Numbered from the stretch's first letter, positions 34,598-44,509 are shown. The stretch: 64,000 nucleotides of DNA from Gymnodinialimonas phycosphaerae (GCF_019195455.1 NZ_JAIMBW010000001.1:3004001-3068000), one strand, 5' to 3'. Notes: generated by a model not told the origin, from the letters alone. A program made the numbers and translations.

Positions 34598-36756
34598 GTG
34601 CTCTCTTGCGACTCCTTTTCTTACTCGCGGGCGCAACGATCGTTTTGTCGAGCCCAGCCCAAGCCCAAACAATCCGCGTTCAATCGGGCGATCATCCGGG
34701 TTTCACGCGTCTTGTCCTGGCCATCGGGCCTGATCGGGAGTGGGACCTTGAACAGACATTGGACGATCAGTGGGACCTGACGCTGACCCCCGCCGTCGAT
34801 GGCTTCGACACCTCTACGGCTTTCAACCTGATCCAACGCACCCGCTTGTCCGATTTGAGCGCCACTCAGCTTTTGTCGCTGCAACTGGCCTGTGCCTGTG
34901 ACGTGAGGACGTTCCGGTATGACACCCGTTTTTTGGTCATCGACATCACGGACCCAGACCCAAACGCGCCCGCCCCGGAGGTCATTGACCCCGCCGCGAC
35001 CGAACGGGCCGCCGCCGCCGAGGCTCTGCCGAACCTTGCGACTCTTCTGGGATCACCCGAAGGCTTGCCGAACGTGGCCCCGCCGCGTGGCAACGACGGC
35101 CCCCCGGACCCGGTTGAAGCCACCGAACCCGCCGCCGCCAATCCAAGGTTGGCCGAGGCCGCCCAGATCATGGCAGAGCAGTTGGCCCGGGCAGCCGCAT
35201 CCGGACTTTTGGACATCGCTCCGAACGAGGCAATGAACATCGGCGATCCCAGCGATGATCGGCGCGACATCCCCGCGCCTCCAGCCGTTCTCGAACATGC
35301 CGAGGCCGCTGAAACGCACGTCGCGCCAACGCCGGATCCTCATGCCGCTCTTGTCGAACCGCCTAACGGGCCCCTTCCGATCCGCGCTGAAACAGCCTTT
35401 GATACGGTCCTGCCATTGGAACTACCACTCGCCCCGCCAAGCGCCGAGGTCTCTTGCGCCAATGTGCCGTTTGTCGTTGCGGATTGGTCTGACGGCAACA
35501 GCCTCCACCAGAATCTCGGAGCGCTTCGGCGCGACCTCTATGATGAGCGTGATGTCCTCACGACTGATGGCGCAATCGAACTCGCTCAGCATTATCTTTA
35601 CTACGGGTTCGGCGCGGAGGCCCTTTTCTGGTTGGATCAATTGGAGGATCCGCCGGTCGCGTTGCTGCATGTCGCAGCTCTGTTGGATGGGGCCGAAACC
35701 GCACCGTTCATTCCAGTAGAATCCACCGATGATTGCACCCAGGGAGAGCTTCTCTGGCGTTACATGGCCGGCGCCGTAACGGTTCCGCTCACCACCGATG
35801 ACACCTCCGCCATTCAGCGGGCGTTTAGCAATCTGCCTCCGGGTCTGCGCGATCACATGGGTCCGCGCCTTGCCATGCGCCTGGTCGAAGATGGATATGC
35901 CGGTACCGCACGCAACATCCGCGACATACTCCACCGGGGCGGCCGCATCGATGCGGTGGCCCTGCGCATGTTGGATCTGGATATGGGCATTTCGCTCGAT
36001 ACCGCACCTGCCGAAATACAGCAGGAATTGGCAGAGGCCTTGCGCGATGACGGCGGCGATCCGATCTCGGTCCTGACCCATGCGCTGGCCTTTGACCGCA
36101 GTGTCGGGACTTTGCCCACGCCCGCTCGTCTGACAACCGCTGACGCCCTGATCCGCGAGAGTGGCGGGGGCCAGGAAACGGACGATTTATGGCGTGAAGC
36201 CCTGCTTGGACACGCGGCGCTGGGTCAAATCGACGAAGCGATCAGCCGCTTGGGCGATACTTCGCGCAGTGCGGACGCCCGCGCCGAGGCTTTGACCGAC
36301 CTGATCGCCGAACGCGTTGGCGTCGGCGACACGGCTGCCTTGGTCGTCCTTGCCCATACCTATGGTCGCGATTGGCGGCCTGAAGGATCGGCCGCCGGGC
36401 GGATCCAGGTCAGCGCGATTGCAGCATTGCGCGAAGAGGGGCTTTTCGAAGCCGCCCAGATCCTGCGCGACGTGCGTCGCGCCCTTATCTTGCCAGCCTC
36501 CGACATCCCCGTGGAGGAGGTCACGGATGACGCCACCCTTGCCTGGCAAGAAAGCGACTGGGCGCGGCTGGCCGAAACGGATGCCGGTGCCCATGCCACG
36601 ATCGCCGCGCGGCTCACGCAGCTGAACACCGACGATCCCGTCGCGCCAACCCCTGACGGGGCCCCCGACTTGCAATCTCTAAGCACAACTCTCGAAGACA
36701 GCCGCGCGATGCGATCAGAGATCGCAGAGCTTTTGGCCCAACCCTCTCTTCCATAA
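34594..36756 (+). CDS. Large secreted protein of unknown function in the motA operon
   Basis: 720 residues with a signal peptide (residues about 1-25, ending PAQAQ), so it is exported. Residues about 26-125 form a compact beta-rich domain (VQSGDHPGFTRLVLAIGPDR, ACACDVRTFRYDTRFLVIDI) similar in general outline to AMIN-type domains. Residues about 130-270 are Ala/Pro-rich linker. The remainder from about 320 is alpha-helical, with repeating short helices like tetratricopeptide or Sel1 arrays. I do not recognise a named family. Coupled to motA by ATGA, it may act at the periplasmic side of the stator or wall. Confidence 0.65.
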   Translation: MSALLRLLFLLAGATIVLSSPAQAQTIRVQSGDHPGFTRLVLAIGPDREWDLEQTLDDQWDLTLTPAVDGFDTSTAFNLIQRTRLSDLSATQLLSLQLACACDVRTFRYDTRFLVIDITDPDPNAPAPEVIDPAATERAAAAEALPNLATLLGSPEGLPNVAPPRGNDGPPDPVEATEPAAANPRLAEAAQIMAEQLARAAASGLLDIAPNEAMNIGDPSDDRRDIPAPPAVLEHAEAAETHVAPTPDPHAALVEPPNGPLPIRAETAFDTVLPLELPLAPPSAEVSCANVPFVVADWSDGNSLHQNLGALRRDLYDERDVLTTDGAIELAQHYLYYGFGAEALFWLDQLEDPPVALLHVAALLDGAETAPFIPVESTDDCTQGELLWRYMAGAVTVPLTTDDTSAIQRAFSNLPPGLRDHMGPRLAMRLVEDGYAGTARNIRDILHRGGRIDAVALRMLDLDMGISLDTAPAEIQQELAEALRDDGGDPISVLTHALAFDRSVGTLPTPARLTTADALIRESGGGQETDDLWREALLGHAALGQIDEAISRLGDTSRSADARAEALTDLIAERVGVGDTAALVVLAHTYGRDWRPEGSAAGRIQVSAIAALREEGLFEAAQILRDVRRALILPASDIPVEEVTDDATLAWQESDWARLAETDAGAHATIAARLTQLNTDDPVAPTPDGAPDLQSLSTTLEDSRAMRSEIAELLAQPSLP

Positions 36757-36905
36757 CAACCCCATCCAATGATCGGACTCTGCAGAATGCGACGCCGAGA
36801 TAATTCCCAAGGACCCATCGCCAGCAGGCTTGGTTCCACATCCACCCGGTCGGAAGGTCTTTTTCCGGCTAAGACACGCCGAAATCGCCCCCAAGCGGTG
36901 CCATC

Positions 36906-38987
36906 ATGATCGCGGCGAAAGCGCTTTTTCAACCAACGATACTGTTCGCCCTCGCGCTCATGGCTGTGATCATCATGATGATCCTGCCTGTGCCTTCGTT
37001 CATTCTCGACATCGGACTGGCCACTTCGTTCGGGCTCGCGATCCTCATCTTCACGGTGACCCTGTTCATCGAACGCCCTCTTGATTTTTCGGCGTTTCCA
37101 ACGGTCCTGCTGGCATCCTTGATGCTCAGACTCTCGCTCAACGTGTCCTCGACGAAACTGATCATCGGCCAGGGACACACCGGCACCGACGCGGCGGGAA
37201 GCGTGATCGAAGGGTTCGCGATGTTCGTGATCGACGGCTCGGTCGTCATGGGCCTTGTCATTTTCTGCGTGCTGCTGATCGTGAATTTCATCGTGATCAA
37301 CAAAGGCGCCGCACGTATGGCCGAGGTCGGTGCGCGCTTTGCGCTCGACGGGATGCCCGGCAAACAGCTTGCCATCGACAGCGATATGGCCGCGGGCGCC
37401 ATCGATCACAATGAAGCCAAGGCCCGGCGTGAGAGGGAGCAGGCGGAGACGACCTTCTTCGGCTCCCTCGACGGGGCGTCGAAATTTGTGAAGGGGGATG
37501 CGATTGCAGGCCTTCTGATCACGATGTTGAACCTTGTCGTCGGCCTTATCATCGGCACGACCATTCATGGCATGCCAATCGGCCAAGCCTTCGAAACTTA
37601 TACCATTTTGACCGTGGGCGACGGGTTGGTCAGCCAAATTCCATCGGTCATCATCGCCATTGCATCGGCCCTTCTGTTGGCACGCGGCGGCGCTAGCGGG
37701 GCGACGGACATCGCGCTTTTTGCTCAACTTGGCCGCCACCCGTCCGCCCTCGTCGCTGTCGCTGTTTTGATGGCGATATTCGGGTTGGTGCCCGGCCTCC
37801 CCATGGCGCCTTTTCTTCTGGGCTCCGCAGCACTTGGCTATGCCGCTTGGCGACGTACGCAATCCTTGGAGGCAGAGGCCGCATCGGATGCCGCCCCCAG
37901 CCCGGAAGCCCTAGAGGCCCCCAAGGAAACCAGCGGTGATTTGTTGGACGTTGATGACATACATGTCGAGTTTTCGCCCGATCTGGTCAGCCTTGCCCTG
38001 GACCCGGCCACCGGTCTTGATGCGCGCATCAAGAACATGCGCGAACATGTGGCGCGCTCGTTCGGCGTCCTGCTCCCGGAGATGCGGCTGACCGACCGGG
38101 GCGATCTGCCTCCCGGAACTTATTCGATCAAACTCCTCGGGGTCGAACATGCGACAGCCCATCTAAATCCGGCGCGCGTCTTGATGTTGACCCAGGACGG
38201 CACCGTCGATCTGCCCGATGGCGAAGAAACGTCCGAGCCCGTCTACGGCGCGCCCGCACGCTGGATTGATCCGCGTGATCGCGAACGCGCGGGCCTTGCC
38301 GGGATGACCGTCGTCACCCCATCCGAGGTTCTGGCAACGCATCTTCTAGAAGTTTTGAAACGCAATCTCTCGCGGTTGATGACGTTCAAGACACTGCAGC
38401 GGCAACTCGATGCGTTCATCACGCTGAGCGACGGCACGCGGTCCGAGGAAAACCGCCGCCTTCTCAATGAATTGGTGCCCGACAAGGTGCCTCTCGACCT
38501 CCTACATTCGATCCTGCGCCTGTTGCTGTCCGAACAGGTCTCGATCCGCAACCTGCCCCTGATACTGGAAGCGATTGCCGAATCCCGAGGGACCACGACC
38601 CAGCCCGAGATGATCTGCGAGCACGTTCGCCAACGCCTCGGCTTCCAGTTGATCGCCGAAATGAAGCGCAGTGATGGCACCTTGCCCCTGATTCAACTGT
38701 CGAGCGATTGGGAAGATATCTTCATGCGCTTCCAGATCGGTGGTGATGGCGGCCTGCCTGAGATCGCGCTGCCGCCCGATGAATTCAACGCCTTGGCGAA
38801 ATCTGTGGCCGAGAAAGTCGCAACCGCCAGCGAGAAGGGCACATTTCCGGCTGTTGTGACCTCTTCCATGCGCCGCCGCTTCCTGCGCACCGTATTGTCG
38901 GCTCGCGGCATCACCAACCCCGTTTTTTCGTTCGAGGAAATCGGGTTGGAAGCGAAACCAGCGCTTGTGGGGTTGGCCGCGCCATGA
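36906..38987 (+). CDS. flhA: Flagellar type III export protein FlhA
   Basis: 693 residues. The N-terminal half has about eight membrane helices and the FHIPEP-family segments, including AMFVIDGSVVMGLVIFCVLL and GARFALDGMPGKQLAIDSDM. The C-terminal half is the cytoplasmic substrate-docking domain. FlhA gates flagellar export. It follows the 720-aa gene by 150 bases, where no gene or clear promoter was recognised, and overlaps fliR by 4 bases. Confidence 0.97.
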   Translation: MIAAKALFQPTILFALALMAVIIMMILPVPSFILDIGLATSFGLAILIFTVTLFIERPLDFSAFPTVLLASLMLRLSLNVSSTKLIIGQGHTGTDAAGSVIEGFAMFVIDGSVVMGLVIFCVLLIVNFIVINKGAARMAEVGARFALDGMPGKQLAIDSDMAAGAIDHNEAKARREREQAETTFFGSLDGASKFVKGDAIAGLLITMLNLVVGLIIGTTIHGMPIGQAFETYTILTVGDGLVSQIPSVIIAIASALLLARGGASGATDIALFAQLGRHPSALVAVAVLMAIFGLVPGLPMAPFLLGSAALGYAAWRRTQSLEAEAASDAAPSPEALEAPKETSGDLLDVDDIHVEFSPDLVSLALDPATGLDARIKNMREHVARSFGVLLPEMRLTDRGDLPPGTYSIKLLGVEHATAHLNPARVLMLTQDGTVDLPDGEETSEPVYGAPARWIDPRDRERAGLAGMTVVTPSEVLATHLLEVLKRNLSRLMTFKTLQRQLDAFITLSDGTRSEENRRLLNELVPDKVPLDLLHSILRLLLSEQVSIRNLPLILEAIAESRGTTTQPEMICEHVRQRLGFQLIAEMKRSDGTLPLIQLSSDWEDIFMRFQIGGDGGLPEIALPPDEFNALAKSVAEKVATASEKGTFPAVVTSSMRRRFLRTVLSARGITNPVFSFEEIGLEAKPALVGLAAP

Positions 38988-39754
38988 TCGATCTGCTGGC
39001 CCAGGCTCTTGAATTGTCGCAACTCTGGCTTGCCACAGCCGTCGCCGTCTTTCTTCGGGTCGGCGCTTGTTTTCTGGTGCTGCCTGGGCTGGGGGATCAG
39101 ATGATCCCCGTCAGAGTGCGCCTAGGCGCAGCGCTTGCGTTTACCGTTTTTCTCACGCCTGCCCTGCTGCCGGACCTTGCAACTGGTCAAGTCCTTCCCC
39201 CGGTCACGGCCTTCTTCTCCGAGATAATGGCCGGCTTGATCATCGGCATGGCGCTGCGGTTTCTGGTCCATGCGCTTCAGATCGCGGGCACAATCGCTGC
39301 GCAATCGACGTCCCTCAGCCAGATCATGGGCGGTGCCACGCCGGATCCCTTGCCCGCCATGGGTGCGATCCTCATGCTGGGCGGCCTGACCCTTGCGGTC
39401 TTGTCGGGCCTGCACGTCCACTTGGTGGAAACCTTCCTGCGGTCCTACAATGTGCTGCCTTTCGGCGATCTCCCCGGTCCGCGAGATTTGGCCGGTTGGG
39501 GTGTAAGAGAGGTCAGCGCCAGCTTTTCGCTCGCCGTTTCCCTCGCCGCCCCCTTCCTGATCGCGTCGCTCATCTACAACGTGGCGCTTGGCGTGATCAA
39601 CAAGGCCATGCCGCAGTTGATGGTCGCCTTCGTGGGCGCCCCGGCGATCACATGGGGCGGCTTGGTTCTGCTGTTGGTGACAACGCCCTTCATCCTCCCT
39701 GTGTGGCTGCACGCCTTCGAAGGGGCGCTGGCCTCTCCCCTCGGGGGGCGGTGA
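38984..39754 (+). CDS. fliR: Flagellar type III export gate protein FliR
   Basis: 256 residues with about six membrane helices. Segments such as AVFLRVGACFLVLPGLGDQM, HALQIAGTIAAQSTSLSQIM and AMPQLMVAFVGAPAITWGG are FliR-type. It forms the export gate with FliP and FliQ. It overlaps flhA by 4 bases and flhB by 1 base, so translation is coupled. Confidence 0.95.
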   Translation: MIDLLAQALELSQLWLATAVAVFLRVGACFLVLPGLGDQMIPVRVRLGAALAFTVFLTPALLPDLATGQVLPPVTAFFSEIMAGLIIGMALRFLVHALQIAGTIAAQSTSLSQIMGGATPDPLPAMGAILMLGGLTLAVLSGLHVHLVETFLRSYNVLPFGDLPGPRDLAGWGVREVSASFSLAVSLAAPFLIASLIYNVALGVINKAMPQLMVAFVGAPAITWGGLVLLLVTTPFILPVWLHAFEGALASPLGGR

Positions 39755-40842
39755 TGAGCGACGACGACACCAGTCCAAGCGACAAGCCATATGATGCCTC
39801 CCCGAAAAAGCTGGAGGATGCCCGCAACAAGGGTGAGATCGTTCGCTCGCAAGACCTGAACACCGCCGTGATCTACGGCGGTTTCCTGTTGTCCGGCTCT
39901 ATCCTTGCCCCGTGGCTGGTCCAGAACCTGGGGCAATTGGTTCAAACGACCTTGGGCCAGGCCGAGGTCATCGCCCCCCTGATGCTTGGCCCCGGCGGCG
40001 ACGGGCCCGCTGTTGGGCTGCTGTCGAGTAGCCTTCTGGCCACCGGCGCAATCGTCATGATTCCGGCCGGACTTCTGCTGGTGGCCTTGCTTGCGCAACG
40101 GGCCTTGTTGTTTACACCCTCCAAGCTGGCCCCGAAGCTCAACCGACTGTCTCCCCTCGGAAATGCCAAGCAGAAATACGGTCCCCAAGGTCTGTTCCAG
40201 TTCGCCAAATCGGCGGCGAAACTGGCGCTCGTGTCGCTGTTTCTGGCGCTCTTCCTATGGGCGCGCGCAGAGACTATTCTGGCCGCGCTCTATGGGACGG
40301 CCGGTCAGCTTCTTGAACAATTGGGCCGCCTCTCGCTTGATTTCCTGATGGCCGTGGCGGGAATGACGGCCGTTATCGGCGTCGTCGACTGGTTCTGGGA
40401 ATGGAGCCAATTGCAGCTGCGCAATCGCATGACCCGGCAGGAACTGATGGACGAATCAAAAAGCGCCGAGGGCGACCCCCACATGAAACAGCAGCGCCGG
40501 ATGCGGGGGCAGGAAATCGCCATGAACCAGATGATCGGCGACGTGGCTGGCGCTGATGTTGTTGTCGTGAACCCGACCCATTACGCCGTCGCCCTGAAAT
40601 GGGATCGCACTGGGGGCGGCGTGCCGGTGTGCGTCGCCAAGGGCGTCGATGAGGTGGCGCGGCGCATCCGCGAGGCCGCGTCCGAGGCTGCCGTTCCGAT
40701 CTTCTCGGATCCGCCAACAGCACGCGCCTTGCACGCCAGCATCGATATCGGTGCCCCCATTGAACCCGACCAATACCGCGCCGTCGCCGCCGCCATCCGC
40801 TTTGCTGATCTCATGCGGTCGAAAGCGAAGGCACGCCCATGA
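39754..40842 (+). CDS. flhB: Flagellar type III export protein FlhB
   Basis: 362 residues: four membrane helices in the first 220 residues, then the cytoplasmic autocleavage domain with the conserved NPTHYAVAL at residue 273, where the peptide bond after Asn is cut to switch export from hook to filament proteins. The N-terminus (SPKKLEDARNKGEIVRSQDL) is also conserved. Confidence 0.97.
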   Translation: MSDDDTSPSDKPYDASPKKLEDARNKGEIVRSQDLNTAVIYGGFLLSGSILAPWLVQNLGQLVQTTLGQAEVIAPLMLGPGGDGPAVGLLSSSLLATGAIVMIPAGLLLVALLAQRALLFTPSKLAPKLNRLSPLGNAKQKYGPQGLFQFAKSAAKLALVSLFLALFLWARAETILAALYGTAGQLLEQLGRLSLDFLMAVAGMTAVIGVVDWFWEWSQLQLRNRMTRQELMDESKSAEGDPHMKQQRRMRGQEIAMNQMIGDVAGADVVVVNPTHYAVALKWDRTGGGVPVCVAKGVDEVARRIREAASEAAVPIFSDPPTARALHASIDIGAPIEPDQYRAVAAAIRFADLMRSKAKARP

Positions 40843-41219
40843 GCGGCTCTGACAAACAGCTGGCACGCCTTCAAGACATCGCGGGGGCCTTGGCGGACCG
40901 GGCATTGCAACCCGTCGTGGCGGCATCGGCAGCAGTCCAGCGCATTGAAGACCGAATTGCCGAGATCGCGCACCATCGCGCCCAGTTGACGGCCAGCACT
41001 GGCGATCCTTCGATCGCAGGGACGATGCTTGGCCAGGCAGAGCGGTTGCGGGTGAAACAGGCGGCCGCCATGACCGAACTTGCCGCCGCCCGTGTCGCTT
41101 TGGAAAAGGCGCGTCGGGCGGCGGCCAAGGCGGTTGGCCGGGATCAAGCCCTTGGCGAGATGGTAGAAAAGCGAAAAGCGGCCGCCAAACTAGAGGCGCG
41201 CCGCCGGTTGTTGCGATAG
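40839..41219 (+). CDS. Small coiled-coil protein, FliJ-like by position
   Basis: 126 residues, coupled to flhB (ATGA). It is charged and strongly helical (RIEDRIAEIAHHRAQL, AAARVALEKARRAAAKA), as expected for FliJ, the coiled-coil stalk of the FliI ATPase. No sequence motif proves FliJ, but no other fliJ candidate is in the window. It could also be an export chaperone. Confidence 0.5.
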   Translation: MSGSDKQLARLQDIAGALADRALQPVVAASAAVQRIEDRIAEIAHHRAQLTASTGDPSIAGTMLGQAERLRVKQAAAMTELAAARVALEKARRAAAKAVGRDQALGEMVEKRKAAAKLEARRRLLR

Positions 41220-41232
41220 CCTGATTCCTGGA

Positions 41233-41808
41233 TCAGGCGTCCTGCCGCGTAATGTCCGTAATCAAGACATCGTAGGTCGAGCCGCGCCCAAGCACGCTTT
41301 GCGCCGCTTCACGCAGTGCCGATCTGAGCGGGGCCAGGGCTTCTGCCTCGGTGAAGCGTCCGTCAAAGCCGCCAGCGTTGGCATGGGCGAACATGACCCT
41401 GAGAAAGCTGTCTCTCAATCGTGGCTCATAGTTGAAAACCGCGCTGCTGCCGCCCGTGTCGACCTCTAGGGACAGCGACAGGACGACAAGAGACCGTACA
41501 GCCCCGTTGCGCACGATGGGCACGACGAACTGATTGTTGATGCGAACGTACTCCGTCCCTTCGCCGGCCGGTTCTACACGCGCCGGCTCACCGTGATCCT
41601 CATCTTCCCCGTGGCCATCATCGCCCGCGTGATCATCGGCGTCATCTTCTCCATGGCCGTCATCCTCTTCAGCATGCTCATCTTCCGCCCCTTGGGCATC
41701 GTCCGCCTCAGACGCCGGGGCGTCGTCGCCGCCGAGCATCAACCCGGCACCAACGCCGCCGCCAACGCCGACGAACAGCAAGATGATCGGCAAAAGCAAT
41801 CGTTTCAT
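41233..41808 (-). CDS. FliL-like protein (second copy) with His/Asp/Glu-rich linker
   Basis: 191 residues, last gene of the flgB-flgH unit. A membrane helix at residues 4-25 is followed by a very acidic, histidine-spaced linker, residues 42-74, with His at 45, 52, 60, 66 and 72 in repeats of the form DDGHGED. The C-terminal part (YVRINNQFVVPIVRNGAVRS) is FliL-like. The linker resembles metal-binding low-complexity sequence. It may be a stator-binding FliL paralogue. Converges with the FliJ-like gene 14 bases away. Confidence 0.75.
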   Translation of the reverse strand: MKRLLLPIILLFVGVGGGVGAGLMLGGDDAPASEADDAQGAEDEHAEEDDGHGEDDADDHAGDDGHGEDEDHGEPARVEPAGEGTEYVRINNQFVVPIVRNGAVRSLVVLSLSLEVDTGGSSAVFNYEPRLRDSFLRVMFAHANAGGFDGRFTEAEALAPLRSALREAAQSVLGRGSTYDVLITDITRQDA

Positions 41809-41826
41809 GTTGGAAGTCCTTCAGGG

Positions 41827-42561
41827 TCAGAATGGCAGAATGGTGTCGGCGATTTCCTGGCCGTAGCGCGGCCGCTGAACGTCCGTGATCAACCCGCGTC
41901 CCCCGTAAGAGATTCGGGCAGCGGCGATTCGATCATACTCGATGGCGTTCTGGCGCGAGATGTCCTCGGGCCGCACGTAGCCTGTTACCAGAAGCTCTCG
42001 TACCTCGTTGTTCACCCGAACCTCTTGACTGCCCTCGATGCGCAGAACGCCATTCTGAAGCACCTCGGTAATCGTCGCCGCGACCCGTAGGGTAAGCTGT
42101 TCATTGCGTCGCGTGGCACCTTCGCCGGATGAGCTGCTGGCGCTGTCAAACTCGACCGCTTCGCCAAGCGATCCGCCTTGGGTCAGCAATCCGTCCACCC
42201 GTTGCGGCAGGCCAAAGAGATTGGGGATGCCCATCTGCTCGGACCCGGAGCGCTCGCGCTCGGACGAATTGGAGAACTCGGCGCTGTCATCGATTTCGAT
42301 CACGACGGTCAGGATGTCCCCACGCGCGCTGGCGCGGCGGTCGCCCAGAAGCGAGGCCCGCCCCGATGTCCAAAGAGAGGCCCCCTCGGCCCGGTCCGGC
42401 ACATCACGCGCGTCGGGAATGGGTCTCACATTCATGGCGAAAACCTCATTCCCATCGGCGGGAGAGGTCAGATCCGGGGTCTGCCCGATCTCTGACAAAC
42501 GGCCACAGCCCGAAAGGCTGATCGCAGCGAGGATTAGAAAAACATAGGCACGAGTATTCAT
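41827..42561 (-). CDS. flgH: Flagellar L-ring lipoprotein FlgH
   Basis: 244 residues with a lipobox (LSGCG, Cys19) and the FlgH body: DARDVPDRAEGASLWTSGRA, SLLGDRRASARGDILTVVI and a C-terminal VRPEDISRQNAIEYDRIAAA. It builds the L ring in the outer membrane. It overlaps flgA by 4 bases. Confidence 0.95.
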   Translation of the reverse strand: MNTRAYVFLILAAISLSGCGRLSEIGQTPDLTSPADGNEVFAMNVRPIPDARDVPDRAEGASLWTSGRASLLGDRRASARGDILTVVIEIDDSAEFSNSSERERSGSEQMGIPNLFGLPQRVDGLLTQGGSLGEAVEFDSASSSSGEGATRRNEQLTLRVAATITEVLQNGVLRIEGSQEVRVNNEVRELLVTGYVRPEDISRQNAIEYDRIAAARISYGGRGLITDVQRPRYGQEIADTILPF

Positions 42562-42980
42562 CGATTGGGTCCAACGGTGACAAGGCCAGGCCCAGTGGCC
42601 GTGGCGGTAACGGTTTGACGGGAGGCGAGGTTGATGACGCGAAGCGCCTCCCCCTCGGCTGCGCGATCAAGCGCACGCCCTTCGGTCATCACGAGAAGTC
42701 CGCCATAATTGTAGCGAAGCGAGACGATCTCATTGCGCTCCACGATGGCGGGGGGGCGCAGATCGCCGGGGCGGATCGGGCGGCCCGGATACAGATTCAC
42801 GCGCGCCTCCATGCCGATGGCATGGGACATGTCCGACAGCGCACCGGGGGTGGCGCCCTCAATCACTGCGACGTCGGCGGGACCAATCAGGGCAGAACCC
42901 CGAATGGTGCCTGCGGCAATCACGGTTTCCTGGGCCGTGGCGGGACTGGCGAGGGCCAGCATCAGAAGAAACCACCGCAT
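42558..42980 (-). CDS. flgA: Flagellar P-ring assembly protein FlgA
   Basis: 140 residues, a short FlgA consisting mainly of the SAF domain (NLYPGRPIRPGDLRPPAIVE, EIVSLRYNYGGLLVMTEGRA) behind an N-terminal signal peptide. It is the periplasmic chaperone for P-ring assembly. The start shares one base with the flgG stop. Confidence 0.88.
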   Translation of the reverse strand: MRWFLLMLALASPATAQETVIAAGTIRGSALIGPADVAVIEGATPGALSDMSHAIGMEARVNLYPGRPIRPGDLRPPAIVERNEIVSLRYNYGGLLVMTEGRALDRAAEGEALRVINLASRQTVTATATGPGLVTVGPNR

Positions 42981-43765
42981 CAGCGCACCTGCGTCGTTGC
43001 GCCGAGGATCTGGTCGGCGGCGGTCAGGACCTTGGCGTTCAATTCGTAGCCCCGCTGCGCCTCGATCAGGTCACTGATTTCGCGCACGGCATCCACCGAG
43101 GATTGCTCCACATAGCCCTGCCGAAACGTCCCAAGCCCGTCTTGCCCGGGGGCACCGGCCAAAGGCGTGCCGGAGGCACCCGTTTCAAGGAACAGGTTGG
43201 AGCCAATCGCCTCCAGACCATTGTCGTTGGAGAACCGCACCATGTTCAGCTGCCCCAGTAGTTGCGGCTGAACATGATCGAGGAAAGAGGCGTAGATCTC
43301 TCCATTCGCGTTGATCGTGATGTCGCGGGCGTCGTCGGGAATGGTGATGCCGGGGTTCACTTCGAAGCCGTCGTTTGTCACGATCAATCCATCCCCGGTG
43401 CGCTGCAACGCGCCGTCGCGGGTATAGGCGCTTTCGCCGCTTGGAAGCGTGACTTCAAGGTAACCGCGCCCTTCGATCGCGACGTCCAACTGGCCGCCCG
43501 TGGCGCCAAGGGACCCTTGTTCCCACGTGACGGTCACGGCGGCGGGTCGCACGCCAAGGCCTACTTGCACGCCCGCAGGAACAACCGTTCCGTCAGAGGC
43601 GTTGATCGCGCCAGCCCGCACAAGTTGCTGATAGTGCAGGTCCGCGAAATCGGCGCGGCGTGGACTGTAGCCCGTCGTCGACATGTTCGCGATATTGTTC
43701 GAAATCACGTCCACGCGCAGTTGCTGCGCGCTCATGCCCGTGGCGGCGATATCCAAGGCTCTCAT
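42980..43765 (-). CDS. flgG: Flagellar distal rod protein FlgG
   Basis: 261 residues. The N-terminus IAATGMSAQQLRVDVISNNI and ANMSTTGYSPRRADFADL and the C-terminus EISDLIEAQRGYELNAKVLT are those of rod proteins. The length is typical of FlgG. It follows flgF by 18 bases. Confidence 0.95.
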   Translation of the reverse strand: MRALDIAATGMSAQQLRVDVISNNIANMSTTGYSPRRADFADLHYQQLVRAGAINASDGTVVPAGVQVGLGVRPAAVTVTWEQGSLGATGGQLDVAIEGRGYLEVTLPSGESAYTRDGALQRTGDGLIVTNDGFEVNPGITIPDDARDITINANGEIYASFLDHVQPQLLGQLNMVRFSNDNGLEAIGSNLFLETGASGTPLAGAPGQDGLGTFRQGYVEQSSVDAVREISDLIEAQRGYELNAKVLTAADQILGATTQVR

Positions 43766-43783
43766 GGGGTTATCCTTTCTGGA

Positions 43784-44506
43784 TTAACTGCGTTGGCCGG
43801 CGGTGCGGAGGAAGTCTCGGATGCGGTTATCTTCCGCATCCATGAAGCTTTGCCCCAGCTCATAGGCGCGCTGGACCTCGATCATGCGGGCGACTTGCAT
43901 CATCGGATCTACGTTCGATTGCTCTAGAAACCCTTGCAGGACACGGGCGTTTTCGGCGGGCCGAACACCCGATTCGACGGTAAAGGTCGTGCCCGCGCGA
44001 CGGGTCAATTCCAACGGATCATTGGGCATGTAGAGGCCCACGACCGTCAGCGGTTGCCCATCGGCAGAGATGGTCCCGTCGGGTGCGACCGCCACCGCGC
44101 TGGCCTGCGGCGGAACGAAAACCGGCGCGCCGCCCGCGTCGAGCAGGTAGTTGCCATCAGGCGTCACCAACTCTCCGGCATCGTTGCGGATGAAGGCACC
44201 GGCACGCGACAGCGCTTCACCGTCTGGGGTGTCGATCAGGAAGAACCCCTCGCCCTCGATGGCAAGGTCAAACTCACTGCCCGTTTGTTCCAACGCACCT
44301 TGTTGGGCGCTGATGGAATGGGCGATCGCGGTGCCCATGCTAAGCGACGGGTCCCGAGGGCCGGTAACAGCAATATGTTCGGCAAAAATCAACCCTTCGG
44401 ACCGAAATCCAGTGGTTGAGATATTGGCGATATTGTTGGCGACGACGGACATTTCTCGCATCAGGCCAGACAACCGCGTGAGGGACGTATATCCTGCGTT
44501 ATCCAT
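43784..44506 (-). CDS. flgF: Flagellar proximal rod protein FlgF
   Basis: 240 residues with the rod-type N-terminus (MSVVANNIANISTTGFRSEG) and C-terminus (MQVARMIEVQRAYELGQSFM). Longer than FlgB and FlgC and next to flgG, so FlgF. It is part of the proximal rod. Confidence 0.93.
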   Translation of the reverse strand: MDNAGYTSLTRLSGLMREMSVVANNIANISTTGFRSEGLIFAEHIAVTGPRDPSLSMGTAIAHSISAQQGALEQTGSEFDLAIEGEGFFLIDTPDGEALSRAGAFIRNDAGELVTPDGNYLLDAGGAPVFVPPQASAVAVAPDGTISADGQPLTVVGLYMPNDPLELTRRAGTTFTVESGVRPAENARVLQGFLEQSNVDPMMQVARMIEVQRAYELGQSFMDAEDNRIRDFLRTAGQRS

Positions 44507-44509
44507 GGG

